Shown here piece after piece: positions 32,789 to 41,354 of a stretch of 64,000 nt of DNA (its first letter is position 1; every line of letters begins with the position of its first letter). This stretch comes from an uncultured Flavobacteriales bacterium. GTDB taxonomy: Bacteria; Bacteroidota; Bacteroidia; Flavobacteriales_D; Sanyastnellaceae. The notes under the pieces were generated by a model that did no database searches, was not told the DNA's origin, and saw only the letters and a program-made list of their open reading frames with translations. The position numbers and the translations under genes are program-made. The DNA lies in NCBI GenBank assembly GCA_938085425.1, contig CALKGQ010000007.1:56090-120089 (forward strand). The letters are read 5' to 3'.

Positions 32789-33889
32789 ATGATGTTCGCC
32801 GCTGTCGGAGCCGCCACTCAATGGTTTTGGGCGTTGCGATGGGATGGCGTTTCATTCAAAAGCAATCCACCGGCGCCCTCGATGGACGTTCCACCATCTG
32901 GGTGCACGGTCGTCGCTTGTTTCCACAACGAAGCTCCCCATGTGGCGGACTTCGCTTTGGGACTGAAACCAGCCCTTCAGACCGCAAGAGCCAAGGGGAT
33001 GTCTGTGGACGTGGTGACCGTGAACCATGGAAGCACAGACGAAACGGGAGAATTGCTGGAGAAGGAAGCCCGTCAAGAGAACCATTGGCAGGTCGTGCAT
33101 GCCAGCCGGACCCGCTCTGGCAAAAAGGAAGCCTTGGCCCTTGGCGTCGCCGCGGCCTCTGCGAACACGGTGGTGGTGATGGACGCGGATTGCAGGCCCG
33201 CCCATCCCGATTGGCTCCTTCACATGACTGCAGAGGCCGGCACACGATGGGATGTGCAAGTGGGCGTCAGCCTCCCCCGGCCCCCGAATTCCAGACCTTC
33301 CCTGCTTTCTCTTTTGCAGCGCATCGAAGCCCAACGGCTGGCCCAGCGGGCAGTGGGTGCGATTGAGGCGGGAGCTCCTTACTTGGGCTTTGGACGAAAC
33401 ATGGCCTTCATCCGGGACATCTGGAACAGGACCCAAGGCATGGAAGGTCATGAAGATTTGATGTCAGGTGACGACGATCTTTGGCTTCAGGAAGCTGTCC
33501 GTAAAGGAGCCAAAGTGACGGCATGCCTGCCCACCGAAGGACAAACCATCTCCCAATGGCCTGACACCTGGAAAGGGTGGCGCAAGCAAAAAACGAGGCA
33601 TTTCACGGCAAGCGTGGCGTACCCTCGAAGCACCCTTCTTCGGCTCGGCATGCCAGCCATGGGGTGGATGTTCCTGGCTGTCGGGGTTGTCCACAATCCC
33701 TCGGGGACATCCATGGCCCTTGCCACGTCGGCTGTGCTGATCCGCACTCTTACCTTCGGACTGTTCTTGCACCGCATGGACCAACCCTTTTGGCAGGCCT
33801 GGACCCTCCTTTTGGAGCCGGCCGTCAGCTTGTTTCGAGGGTGGGCGTGGTGGAAAGGCCAAACCTCAGATTTGACCCCATGGAAGTGA
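32789..33889 (+). CDS. Family 2 glycosyltransferase
   Basis: This 366-residue GT-A-fold protein has VVACFHNEAPHVADF at the start, VNHGSTDETGELL, and the metal-binding VVMDADCRPAHPDW. C-terminal hydrophobic stretches suggest membrane association (about residues 285-345). Acceptor and donor are unknown. It overlaps the ECF sigma factor start by 10 bp. It follows the protease by 4 bp. Confidence 0.82.
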   Translation: MMFAAVGAATQWFWALRWDGVSFKSNPPAPSMDVPPSGCTVVACFHNEAPHVADFALGLKPALQTARAKGMSVDVVTVNHGSTDETGELLEKEARQENHWQVVHASRTRSGKKEALALGVAAASANTVVVMDADCRPAHPDWLLHMTAEAGTRWDVQVGVSLPRPPNSRPSLLSLLQRIEAQRLAQRAVGAIEAGAPYLGFGRNMAFIRDIWNRTQGMEGHEDLMSGDDDLWLQEAVRKGAKVTACLPTEGQTISQWPDTWKGWRKQKTRHFTASVAYPRSTLLRLGMPAMGWMFLAVGVVHNPSGTSMALATSAVLIRTLTFGLFLHRMDQPFWQAWTLLLEPAVSLFRGWAWWKGQTSDLTPWK

Positions 33890-34488
33890 ATCCCAACCTC
33901 TCTGAAAAAGCGCAATACGACTATGCGCTTGTCCTTCGGGCCACAGAGAAAAAGGACCAAAAAGCTTATGCTGAACTGATGGACCGCTACCAAGGTGCCA
34001 TTTTTCATTTGGTCAATCGGATGGTGTTCAGCGAAGACGATGCGGAAGACCTGACCATTGAAGCCTTCACCAAGGCCTTCAAAAGATTGCATCAATACAC
34101 CCCAGCTTTTGCATTCTCCACTTGGCTGTTCAAGATTGCGTCCAACCACACCATTGACTTCATCCGAAAGAAGCGGATCAAGGCCCTTTCCCTTGACCGA
34201 GGGTTCACCAATTCCGAGGGGGACCAAATGGAGATCAGTGTGAAAGACGATGGCCTCGACCCCATGGAGGCGCTTCAGAAGCAAGAGCGCATCGCCAAAA
34301 TGCGGGAAGTGGTCTCCCAGCTCAAAGACCGTTACCGAAAGTTGGTGGAGCTGCGCTACTTCGAAGAAAAGAGCTACGACGAAATTTCTGAAGAATTGAA
34401 CCTCCCTCTCGGCACGGTCAAGGCGCAGTTGTTCAGGGCCCGGGACATGATGGCCAAGGTACTGGAATCGTCCCGAGAATCCATTTGA
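33880..34488 (+). CDS. ECF-type RNA polymerase sigma factor
   Basis: This 202-residue sigma-70 family protein has a region 2 with AEDLTIEAFTKAFKRLHQY and STWLFKIASNHTIDFIRKKR, and a region 4 with LPLGTVKAQLFRARDMM, the helix-turn-helix that reads the -35/-33 element. No anti-sigma gene is adjacent, which is common for RpoE-like sigma factors of Bacteroidota. The ATG at 33880 lies inside the end of the glycosyltransferase gene. rsmG follows after 11 bp. Confidence 0.9.
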   Translation: MEVNPNLSEKAQYDYALVLRATEKKDQKAYAELMDRYQGAIFHLVNRMVFSEDDAEDLTIEAFTKAFKRLHQYTPAFAFSTWLFKIASNHTIDFIRKKRIKALSLDRGFTNSEGDQMEISVKDDGLDPMEALQKQERIAKMREVVSQLKDRYRKLVELRYFEEKSYDEISEELNLPLGTVKAQLFRARDMMAKVLESSRESI

Positions 34489-34499
34489 GTCCAAGCACC

Positions 34500-35135
34500 A
34501 TGGCGGCCCAAGACGTCATCCTCCCCCATTTTCCAGAGTTGACTGCGGACCAACTGCAGCAACTTGACACCATCGCCTCCACCGTCTGGGAATGGAACCA
34601 GCACATCAATGTCATTTCCCGGAAGGATCCGCTTGTCATGGAAAGGCATGTCCTTCACAGCCTTGGCATCGCCAAGGTGGTTCGCTTCACAGAGGGGGCC
34701 ACGGTCCTTGACGTGGGCACTGGAGGAGGATTCCCGGGGTTGCCGCTCGCCGTACTTCATCCAGAATGTCAGTTTTTGCTTTGCGACAGCATTGGCAAAA
34801 AAGTCAGAGTGGTGGAAGCTGCTGCGAAGGCTGCAGGACTGACCAATGTCCGCGCCCTGCACGCCAGGGCCGAGGATGTACCCGGGGCTTTTGACTTCGT
34901 GGTGAGCCGCGCCGTGAAGCGCATGGCTGGGTTTTTGGAATGGGTGGACGACAAGATCAAGCCTTCACACAACCACCCATTGCCCAATGGCGTGTTGTAC
35001 CTAAAAGGCGGGGACTTGACAGAAGAACTCTCCGAAGTGGATGCACCGGTCACCACCGTCGAACTCAAGCAGTGGTTTGACGGTCCGTTTTTTGAAACCA
35101 AGAAGGTGGTTCATGTTGACCTGAGCTCCACTTGA
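34500..35135 (+). CDS. rsmG: 16S rRNA (guanine527-N7)-methyltransferase
   Basis: This 211-residue protein has the SAM-binding motif VLDVGTGGGFPGLPLAV and the family segment NQHINVISRKD near the N-terminus. RsmG methylates G527 of 16S rRNA. The ATG at 34500 starts 11 bp after the sigma gene stop. The converging response regulator lies beyond a 190-bp gap. Confidence 0.92.
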   Translation: MAAQDVILPHFPELTADQLQQLDTIASTVWEWNQHINVISRKDPLVMERHVLHSLGIAKVVRFTEGATVLDVGTGGGFPGLPLAVLHPECQFLLCDSIGKKVRVVEAAAKAAGLTNVRALHARAEDVPGAFDFVVSRAVKRMAGFLEWVDDKIKPSHNHPLPNGVLYLKGGDLTEELSEVDAPVTTVELKQWFDGPFFETKKVVHVDLSST

Positions 35136-35325
35136 AGCTTGCCATGGTCCCAAAAAGAAAGAAGAGGACCCAGGGGCCCCCTTCTTAACCTGCAAGAAAA
35201 TTGAAACCAACATGACCGAAGCCATGTCATGTGAAAGACGAGGGGTTTTTCCGAGGGTTGCCCCTTGCGAAAAAAAAAAGAATTGGGGCTTACACCAAAG
35301 CCCTAAACATCTGTAAATCAAAGGC
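35136..35325. other. Convergent intergenic region, rsmG / response regulator
   Basis: This 190-bp gap holds an imperfect stem AAGAAG...CTTCTT (35159-35186) that could end rsmG transcripts. It has no U-tract. The minus-strand terminator at 35270-35303 is listed separately. No ORF or RNA was recognised. Confidence 0.5.
35270..35303 (-). terminator. Intrinsic terminator of the response-regulator gene
   Basis: On the minus strand GGGCTT (35303-35298) pairs with AAGCCC (35291-35286) and is followed after 6 nt by a run of ten T (35279-35270). It lies 23 bp past the response-regulator stop. Confidence 0.65.
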
Positions 35326-36039
35326 TCAATACGTGAACTTGTACCCTACCCCACGCACAGAATGAAAGTGGCGAGGCGACTTGGGGTCGTCTTCGAAGGT
35401 CTTCCTGAACGCCAAAATGAAATTGTCGATGGTCCTCGTGGAAGGCAGCACGTCGTACCCCCACACCAATTGAAGGATGTCCTCCCGGCTGACCACCTGA
35501 CCCTCTCGGCCGATGAGCAGCTTCAAGAGCATGCCCTCCCTCTTGGACAACTTGCGGACCGTGCCTTGGCATGAGGTCGCCTCAAAGGCCACAAAATCGA
35601 CTTTCCCCTTCCCAATGTCGCTGCGCTCCAATTGTGTCCAGGCGTCGGATGGCCTTTGCTCGAGCAGACGGTCCAGACGCAACAACAACTCCTCCACCAT
35701 GAACGGCTTGCCCAGGTAATCGTTGGCGCCCAGCCTCAATCCTTCGACACGGTCGACACCTTCGTTTCGCGCAGTAAGAAACAAAATCGGGGTCTCAATG
35801 CCCTCAAGTCGAGCCGTTCGACAGACTGAAAAGCCATCCATTTCTGGCATCATGACGTCCAAAATCGCAGCACCAAACCGCTGGGACCGCAACGCCTCAA
35901 GCGCCTCAACTCCATTGATGGCCTCCACCACCTTGTGCCCCTCACTCTTGAGATTCAGCGCCAACATCTGACGAAGAGATGGCGTGTCCTCTGCCAAAAG
36001 GAGGCGAGCAGAGTTTGGCTTTGGTTGTACTTTTGACAT
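35326..36039 (-). CDS. OmpR-family response regulator
   Basis: This 237-residue protein has a receiver domain with LLLAEDTPSLRQML, the phospho-acceptor Asp in AAILDVMMPEMDGF, Thr in LFLTARNE and Lys in YLGKPF, then an OmpR/PhoB winged helix with TIDNFILAFRKTFEDDP and HSVRGVGYKFTY. No histidine kinase is nearby, so it is an orphan. The ATG at 36039 is only 1 bp from the divergent thioesterase ATG, so the two promoters must lie inside each other's coding region. Confidence 0.92.
   Translation of the reverse strand: MSKVQPKPNSARLLLAEDTPSLRQMLALNLKSEGHKVVEAINGVEALEALRSQRFGAAILDVMMPEMDGFSVCRTARLEGIETPILFLTARNEGVDRVEGLRLGANDYLGKPFMVEELLLRLDRLLEQRPSDAWTQLERSDIGKGKVDFVAFEATSCQGTVRKLSKREGMLLKLLIGREGQVVSREDILQLVWGYDVLPSTRTIDNFILAFRKTFEDDPKSPRHFHSVRGVGYKFTY
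36028..36035 (+). promoter_or_regulatory. Candidate -7 box of the thioesterase-men operon (TACTTTTG)
   Basis: TACTTTTG matches TAnnTTTG and ends 5 nt before the ATG at 36041. It lies inside the first codons of the divergent response regulator. A leaderless transcript is predicted. No good -33 TTG is seen at the usual spacing. Confidence 0.5.
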
Positions 36040-36040
36040 G

Positions 36041-36457
36041 ATGGAAGACGCAAAGATGATGAGGCTTCGGGAAATCGGAAAGAACACCATCGCCGAAGCC
36101 CTTGGCATGGAGCTGACGGAAATCGGAGATGGCGAAGTCAAGGGCAAACTGCCCGTGGACAGTAGAACACACCAACCCTATGGTTTGTTGCATGGTGGAG
36201 CGAGCGTGGTGCTCGCCGAGACTTTGGGCAGCGTGGGGTCACATTTCCTTGTGGACGGCACGGGGAAAGGCGCGGTAGGCATTGAAGTGAATGCCAACCA
36301 CGTCAAGGGTGTGCGCGAAGGCTGGGTGCATGGACATGCCACCTTGGTGCATCGCGGAGGGAAATTGCACATCTGGTCCATTGACATTCGCGACGACAAT
36401 GGAGATTTGGTGTGCACTTCGAGGCTTACCGTGATGATCGTACCGCGTCGTGGCTGA
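36041..36457 (+). CDS. PaaI-type hotdog thioesterase, probable DHNA-CoA hydrolase
   Basis: This 138-residue protein has the PaaI/YbgC-like hotdog signature RTHQPYGLLHGGASVVLAET. In other bacteria small hotdog thioesterases hydrolyse 1,4-dihydroxy-2-naphthoyl-CoA in menaquinone synthesis (MenI). The gene overlaps menF by 8 bp and leads the men cluster, which supports that role by context. The ATG at 36041 is preferred; 36038 and 36056 are alternatives. Confidence 0.82.
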   Translation: MEDAKMMRLREIGKNTIAEALGMELTEIGDGEVKGKLPVDSRTHQPYGLLHGGASVVLAETLGSVGSHFLVDGTGKGAVGIEVNANHVKGVREGWVHGHATLVHRGGKLHIWSIDIRDDNGDLVCTSRLTVMIVPRRG

Positions 36458-37427
36458 CCGCAATTCACCCCAGTTGTGGTGGCGGCCCCCAGGGCAAGCG
36501 GAAATCTTCACCTTGGTTCCCGACGAACTGGGAACGACCTCCTTTCACTTCGTTCCTTTCAACGCAGAGGGCACGTCCGATGCATTGAGATGGAAAGGCC
36601 ATGTGGTGACCAGCGACGGCCCGGCGGATGGCATCCTCGACCTCCCCAAAAGTCACGCCATGGCCAGCACCGGCCAAGAGGAGCATCTCCAAATGGTGCA
36701 GCATGCTCTGCGGCACATCGAAGAGGGCACCTTGGACAAGGTGGTCGTCTCTCGCACCCAATGGATTTCTTCGCGCTCTCGACCAGAGCAAGCATTCCAG
36801 AAACTCTGCCAAATGCACCCCAGTGCACTCGTGTACCTCATGCATCATCCGCAGGAGGGTACTTGGTGCGGCGCCACGCCTGAACTCCTTTTAAGGGCCC
36901 AGCAACACGATGTATACACCGTGTCTTTGGCAGGCACGCGCTCCCAGGACGATTCTGTCCAGTGGACTGAAAAAGAACGCCTGGAGCAGAAGGTCGTCAC
37001 CGACCATATCCTCGACGTCTTGGACCAACAGGGCGCAGAAGATGTCGCCTTGGAAGGGCCCCAGGACCGGAGCTATGGGGATCTGGTGCATCTGGAGACC
37101 AGGGTGTCTGCCAAATACAAAGGACCCCTCGATGAATTGGCCATGGCCCTTCATCCCACCCCTGCCGTTTGTGGGCGGCCCGAGCAAGAAGCCAAGGCAT
37201 TCATCCAATCCCATGAAAGGCATGCCCGAACGTACTATGCTGGATTTCTGGGGTGGTCTTCGCCTTTGGGGTGCGCCTATTACGTGAACCTGAGGTGTGC
37301 CTCATGGACCAAAGATGGGGTGCAGCTGTTCGCGGGAGGAGGCATCGTTGCAGGCTCAGAACCCGCGTCAGAGTGGGCAGAAACCGAGGCAAAACTCCAA
37401 AGTTTTGCCCCGGCTTTCCAGGACTGA
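36450..37427 (+). CDS. menF: Isochorismate synthase
   Basis: This 325-residue chorismate-binding enzyme has DKVVVSRTQWISS, PELLLRAQQHDVYTVSLAGT, GPQDRSYGDLVHLETRVSA, HPTPAVCGRPEQEA and a C-terminal GGGIVAGSEPASEWAETEAK with metal-binding glutamates. It converts chorismate to isochorismate, the first step of menaquinone synthesis. It is shorter than E. coli MenF (431), as is common in Bacteroidota. It starts with GTG at 36450 and overlaps the thioesterase by 8 bp. Confidence 0.92.
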   Translation: MADRNSPQLWWRPPGQAEIFTLVPDELGTTSFHFVPFNAEGTSDALRWKGHVVTSDGPADGILDLPKSHAMASTGQEEHLQMVQHALRHIEEGTLDKVVVSRTQWISSRSRPEQAFQKLCQMHPSALVYLMHHPQEGTWCGATPELLLRAQQHDVYTVSLAGTRSQDDSVQWTEKERLEQKVVTDHILDVLDQQGAEDVALEGPQDRSYGDLVHLETRVSAKYKGPLDELAMALHPTPAVCGRPEQEAKAFIQSHERHARTYYAGFLGWSSPLGCAYYVNLRCASWTKDGVQLFAGGGIVAGSEPASEWAETEAKLQSFAPAFQD

Positions 37428-37435
37428 ACAGGACG

Positions 37436-37443
37436 TAACTTTG
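37436..37443 (+). promoter_or_regulatory. Candidate -7 box of menD (TAACTTTG)
   Basis: TAACTTTG matches TAnnTTTG and ends 4 nt before the menD ATG, within the 20-bp menF-menD gap. A leaderless menD transcript would be added to the menF read-through. No TTG is seen at exact -33 spacing. Confidence 0.45.
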
Positions 37444-37447
37444 TCCC

Positions 37448-39163
37448 ATGGTGGATGAGTCCCGTATGAGCAGTGCCCACGTTGCAGCGGCGGTCCTTGT
37501 CGAGGTCCTGGCGGAACAAGGTGTGCGCCATGCGGTCGTCAGCCCGGGCTCAAGGAATGCACCCATGGTCTTGGCACTTCACCACCACCCAGAAATCAAG
37601 GTCCGGGTGTCCCTGGATGAACGGGCAGCTGCCCATCATGCCCTGGGCATCGCATTGGCCACATGGCGACCTGTCCCGGTCGTTTGCACCTCAGGGACAG
37701 CTGCCATCAACCATGGTCCAGCACTGGCTGAAGCCTACCATTCCCGCATCCCCTTGATGAGCGTCACCGCCGACAGGCCCGCCCACGCGCGAAACAGGGG
37801 ACATGGGCAAACCATCGATCAAACGCACCTTCACGCCCCCCACACGGTGCACCATGCCACCTTGGACGCCTCCCTCATGACGCGGGAGGAACTGACGCAG
37901 GAGGCGAGAAGGGCGGTCCATCAATCGCTGTACGGTGGCCCCGGACAATCCGCTGGGCCAGTGCACTTGAATGTGCCCTTCGAAGAGCCGCTCTACGACT
38001 TGGGCCCCGTTCCGTCCGTCGCGCAAGGCACTGAAATCCAGGCCCGCGGAGGGTCAGAGGTTCCTGCGACGGATGTGGACATGCCCGTGCCTTTGGCCAA
38101 ATTTCTTGCACGCGGGAAGGTGTTGGTAGTGGTGGGGGCGCGCCCTGTCGCAGCCTCCTCACTCCCCGACACAAGACTCACCACAGCCTTGCCATGCCTC
38201 GCAGAGGCCAGTGCCGGGGTCGACGGCCCCTTGACTGTGGAAGGTGGGGACCGCTTGCTGAAAGACGGACAATGGCCGTCCAACCTGCAGCCAGAGGCCA
38301 TCCTTACTTTGGGGTTGCCCGTCATGTCCAAGGCCTTGCGAAACTCCCTCGCGGGCATTCCCCATTGGCACATTGGTGAGGATCAGCTGCACGAGGGCAA
38401 AGGCTGGGACACCTGGATGGAGCTTCGCGGAAGCGCACCTGCCCATGCACTAAGGTCCAGCCCCAACCAATCATTTGGCGAAGAATGGCACCAAGCCTGT
38501 GAAGCCATGCATGAAGTCCACGAGGCCTTCTCCCCTTCTTGGAGCGATCTTCAAGCTTGGAATGGTCTGGTCGAGACTTGGAAACACTTGGGCCCCAAGA
38601 AGAGACCCTCTGCCCTTCACGTCGCCAACAGCGCATCTGCCAGATACATGCAGTGGGTCAAGGTCAAAGAAGGTCTTCAAGAAGGCGCGACCATCCACGC
38701 CAACCGCGGTGTCGCTGGCATCGATGGATGCACCTCTACCGCATTGGGCTGGCATGCAGCGCGGCGGGAAATGAACCCCGACGCCACCACCTGGTTGGTG
38801 ACCGGTGACCTCGCATTCCACTACGACTCAAATGCCATGCTGACCGACCCGTTGGACGTCAACAGAGGTTTGAAAGTGGTTGTGATCAACAACGGAGGTG
38901 GTGGGATTTTTCGTTGGCTGCCAGGCACCAAGCACGAAGATGCCTTTGTCCGCCACTTCGAAACCCCATCCGCCCGACGGGTCGAGGATTTGGCCAAGGC
39001 CATGAACGCGGTGTACCGCTGTGCGAAAAACGACGGACAATTGAGAGAAGGCATTGAGGCTCTCGCAGCTGAACCAAAATTTGCGGTCCTTGAAATCCAG
39101 ACACCGCCCGTCGAAAGCGCAGCACAACTGTCAAGATATTTGCAGTCCTTCGGCATCAAATAG
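37448..39163 (+). CDS. menD: 2-succinyl-5-enolpyruvyl-6-hydroxy-3-cyclohexene-1-carboxylate synthase
   Basis: This 571-residue ThDP enzyme begins with SSAHVAAAVLVEVLAEQGVR, followed by VSPGSRNAPMVLALH, the catalytic Glu region LDERAAAHHALGIAL, the RNRGHGQTIDQ segment, and the ThDP/Mg binding end VTGDLAFHYDSNAML. It joins isochorismate and 2-oxoglutarate-derived succinyl semialdehyde. Length is normal. It follows menF by 20 bp. Confidence 0.95.
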   Translation: MVDESRMSSAHVAAAVLVEVLAEQGVRHAVVSPGSRNAPMVLALHHHPEIKVRVSLDERAAAHHALGIALATWRPVPVVCTSGTAAINHGPALAEAYHSRIPLMSVTADRPAHARNRGHGQTIDQTHLHAPHTVHHATLDASLMTREELTQEARRAVHQSLYGGPGQSAGPVHLNVPFEEPLYDLGPVPSVAQGTEIQARGGSEVPATDVDMPVPLAKFLARGKVLVVVGARPVAASSLPDTRLTTALPCLAEASAGVDGPLTVEGGDRLLKDGQWPSNLQPEAILTLGLPVMSKALRNSLAGIPHWHIGEDQLHEGKGWDTWMELRGSAPAHALRSSPNQSFGEEWHQACEAMHEVHEAFSPSWSDLQAWNGLVETWKHLGPKKRPSALHVANSASARYMQWVKVKEGLQEGATIHANRGVAGIDGCTSTALGWHAARREMNPDATTWLVTGDLAFHYDSNAMLTDPLDVNRGLKVVVINNGGGGIFRWLPGTKHEDAFVRHFETPSARRVEDLAKAMNAVYRCAKNDGQLREGIEALAAEPKFAVLEIQTPPVESAAQLSRYLQSFGIK

Positions 39164-39222
39164 CATGAACACAATCTTTCATTGATGATGTTAAAAGCGT
39201 TGACATATAGACATTTGAGAAC

Positions 39223-40182
39223 ATGAATAAGATGCGAGCCTGGACCATGGCTGCCCGACTTCGGACCCTTCCACTTGCAGTCACTTGCGTGTTGCTTGGG
39301 GCAGCTCTGGCCCAATCTTCAGGATTGGGGCCGAAGGCACAGCACCAGTTCACCATGGTGGTGGCCGGGGCAATGCTGACGGTCATTTTGCTGCAAGTCC
39401 TGGCCAACTTCGCAAACGACTATGGGGACTACAAGAAAGGGACGGACACCGCAGCAGGTCGTCAGGATCGGGCGTTGGCCTCTGGACTGCTGGCCCCACA
39501 ATCGATGAAGCAGGCCATGGGCATCACAGCGGTGCTTGCATTTGCCACAGGGATCGCCACCCTTTGCCTCAGCTTCGTGCCCGCTTTTGGGGCTCAAGAA
39601 ACAGGCACAGAAGCGATGTGGATGGCCTTGCTCGGCACCTTAGGCACTTTCGGAATCGTTGCCGCAATCCGGTACACTGTCGGGACTCAATCCTATGGAT
39701 ACAAGGGTTTTGGGGATGTTTACGTCATGCTTTTCTTTGGGTTTGTCGGCGTGCTAGGTGTGGGGCTTTTGGTGGCACATGAGTGGCATGGCATTTGGAC
39801 GCTGCCAGCCTTGTTTTCTGGCTGCATGAGTGTGGCAGTGCTCAACCTGAACAACCTGAGGGACCACGTCAAGGATGCCGAATCTGGGAAGCGCACCATG
39901 GTGGTGCAATTGGGCTTTGAGGGCGGAAAGCGTTACCACCTGTTGCTGCTTGCGGTGGGCTGGTCATCCTTGGCCGTTTTCTTCCAAGCCCCTTCTCAAG
40001 TGGACCGGTGGCAGGGCACCATGTGGTACGTTTTGATTGCACTGGTGCACGCCAGACATGCGGTTCAAGTGTGGCAATGCAAGGACCCAGCATTGCTCGA
40101 CCCTGAACTCAAGAGGGTGGCACTCAGCTCTTTCCTTGTGGCGCTGTTCATGTTCATGGACCAAACCGTCGTCCCCACATGA
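39223..40182 (+). CDS. menA: 1,4-dihydroxy-2-naphthoate polyprenyltransferase
   Basis: This 319-residue UbiA-family membrane protein has about eight helices. The prenyl-diphosphate/Mg motif FANDYGDYKKGTD lies near residues 65-77, and a second acidic motif NNLRDHVKDAESGKRT lies near residue 210. It prenylates DHNA in the inner membrane, giving demethylmenaquinone. A 59-bp gap follows menD. The stop overlaps menC as ATGA, which implies coupled translation. Confidence 0.94.
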   Translation: MNKMRAWTMAARLRTLPLAVTCVLLGAALAQSSGLGPKAQHQFTMVVAGAMLTVILLQVLANFANDYGDYKKGTDTAAGRQDRALASGLLAPQSMKQAMGITAVLAFATGIATLCLSFVPAFGAQETGTEAMWMALLGTLGTFGIVAAIRYTVGTQSYGYKGFGDVYVMLFFGFVGVLGVGLLVAHEWHGIWTLPALFSGCMSVAVLNLNNLRDHVKDAESGKRTMVVQLGFEGGKRYHLLLLAVGWSSLAVFFQAPSQVDRWQGTMWYVLIALVHARHAVQVWQCKDPALLDPELKRVALSSFLVALFMFMDQTVVPT

Positions 40183-41354
40183 AGGAGGCAAACAGCATAT
40201 GGCCCCCAGCCCCAGTGTTTGGAGGCTTGCGTATGGCTGTCGTGGAGCACCCTCTCCATTTCAACCGACCCGCCAAAACTTCGCGGGACACCTTGACGGA
40301 AAAGCCCACATGGTTTTTGGTTGCAGAAAATGACCATGGTCAGATCGGTGTGGGAGAATGCAGCCTCATTCTTGGCCTCTCTCCGGAGACCCAAGAACAA
40401 GCGAAGGCAGCACTGCAGCGGGTGGCCCGCAGTGGACGCCTCGATGCCATGGCCGTGCCCGCTTCCTTTCCTGCAGTGCGTTTTGCGGTCGAAACCGCTG
40501 CTTGGGACCTGCATGGCGGGGGACGCGGTGTGGTGGCTGAATCCCCTTTCACAAGAGGGGAGCAAAGCCTTGACATCAATGGCCTGGTTTGGATGTCGGA
40601 AGTCCCCGACATGATGAAGCAGTTTGACCAGCTCGTCTCCAAGGGCTTCACCACCCTCAAATGCAAAGTGGGCGCTCATGATTGGGCGGAAGAGCTTCGC
40701 ATGCTCAAGGCCGTGCGAGAGCGTTGTCCGGCCTCTGCATTTGCCCTCCGCGTGGATGCCAATGGGGCGTTCAGCAAGGTGGGCATGGATGGCGCACGTG
40801 CTCGGCTGGAAGCCCTCGCAGCCCTCGAGATTCAAAGCATCGAGCAGCCCTTGCTGCCCCAAGATGTGGATGGACTAGCGTCCTTGTGCGAAGAGAACAT
40901 CCTCCCCATCGCCTTGGACGAGTCTCTGATCGGTGTGCACGCCATGACAGAAAGAATGCGCCTGCTGGACCATGTCAAGCCACAACATTTGGTGCTCAAG
41001 CCCTCCTTGTTGGGAGGACTTGACAGTGCCACCGTTTGGTCCCGTTTGGCCGAACAGCGGGGAATGGGCTGGTGGGTCACTTCTGCCCTAGAATCCAACA
41101 TTGGACTGCAAGCCATTGCCCAATGGGCGGCCGTTCAGCCCGCATTGCGGGCTTCAAATGCCCCTCTCCCTCAGGGGCTTGGCACTGGTGGACTGTTCAC
41201 CAACAACCTGCCAGGGACCCTCGAGGTCGTTGAAGGGCGCTTGGTCACGGCGAGGCAATCACCACGGGACGACACGCGTTGGCGAGAAGCCCTTTTGGGC
41301 GCCATCCGTCATGAACCAGGCTGTGCATGCGGCGCAAACCACCAAGGCTCTTGA
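40179..41354 (+). CDS. menC: o-Succinylbenzoate synthase
   Basis: This 391-residue enolase-superfamily enzyme has the proton-abstracting Lys in TTLKCKVG, the metal ligands in LRVDANGAF, IEQPLL and ALDESLIG, and a Lys in LVLKPSLLGG. It dehydrates SHCHC to o-succinylbenzoate. The gene overlaps menA by 4 bp and menE by 28 bp. Confidence 0.94.
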   Translation: MKEANSIWPPAPVFGGLRMAVVEHPLHFNRPAKTSRDTLTEKPTWFLVAENDHGQIGVGECSLILGLSPETQEQAKAALQRVARSGRLDAMAVPASFPAVRFAVETAAWDLHGGGRGVVAESPFTRGEQSLDINGLVWMSEVPDMMKQFDQLVSKGFTTLKCKVGAHDWAEELRMLKAVRERCPASAFALRVDANGAFSKVGMDGARARLEALAALEIQSIEQPLLPQDVDGLASLCEENILPIALDESLIGVHAMTERMRLLDHVKPQHLVLKPSLLGGLDSATVWSRLAEQRGMGWWVTSALESNIGLQAIAQWAAVQPALRASNAPLPQGLGTGGLFTNNLPGTLEVVEGRLVTARQSPRDDTRWREALLGAIRHEPGCACGANHQGS

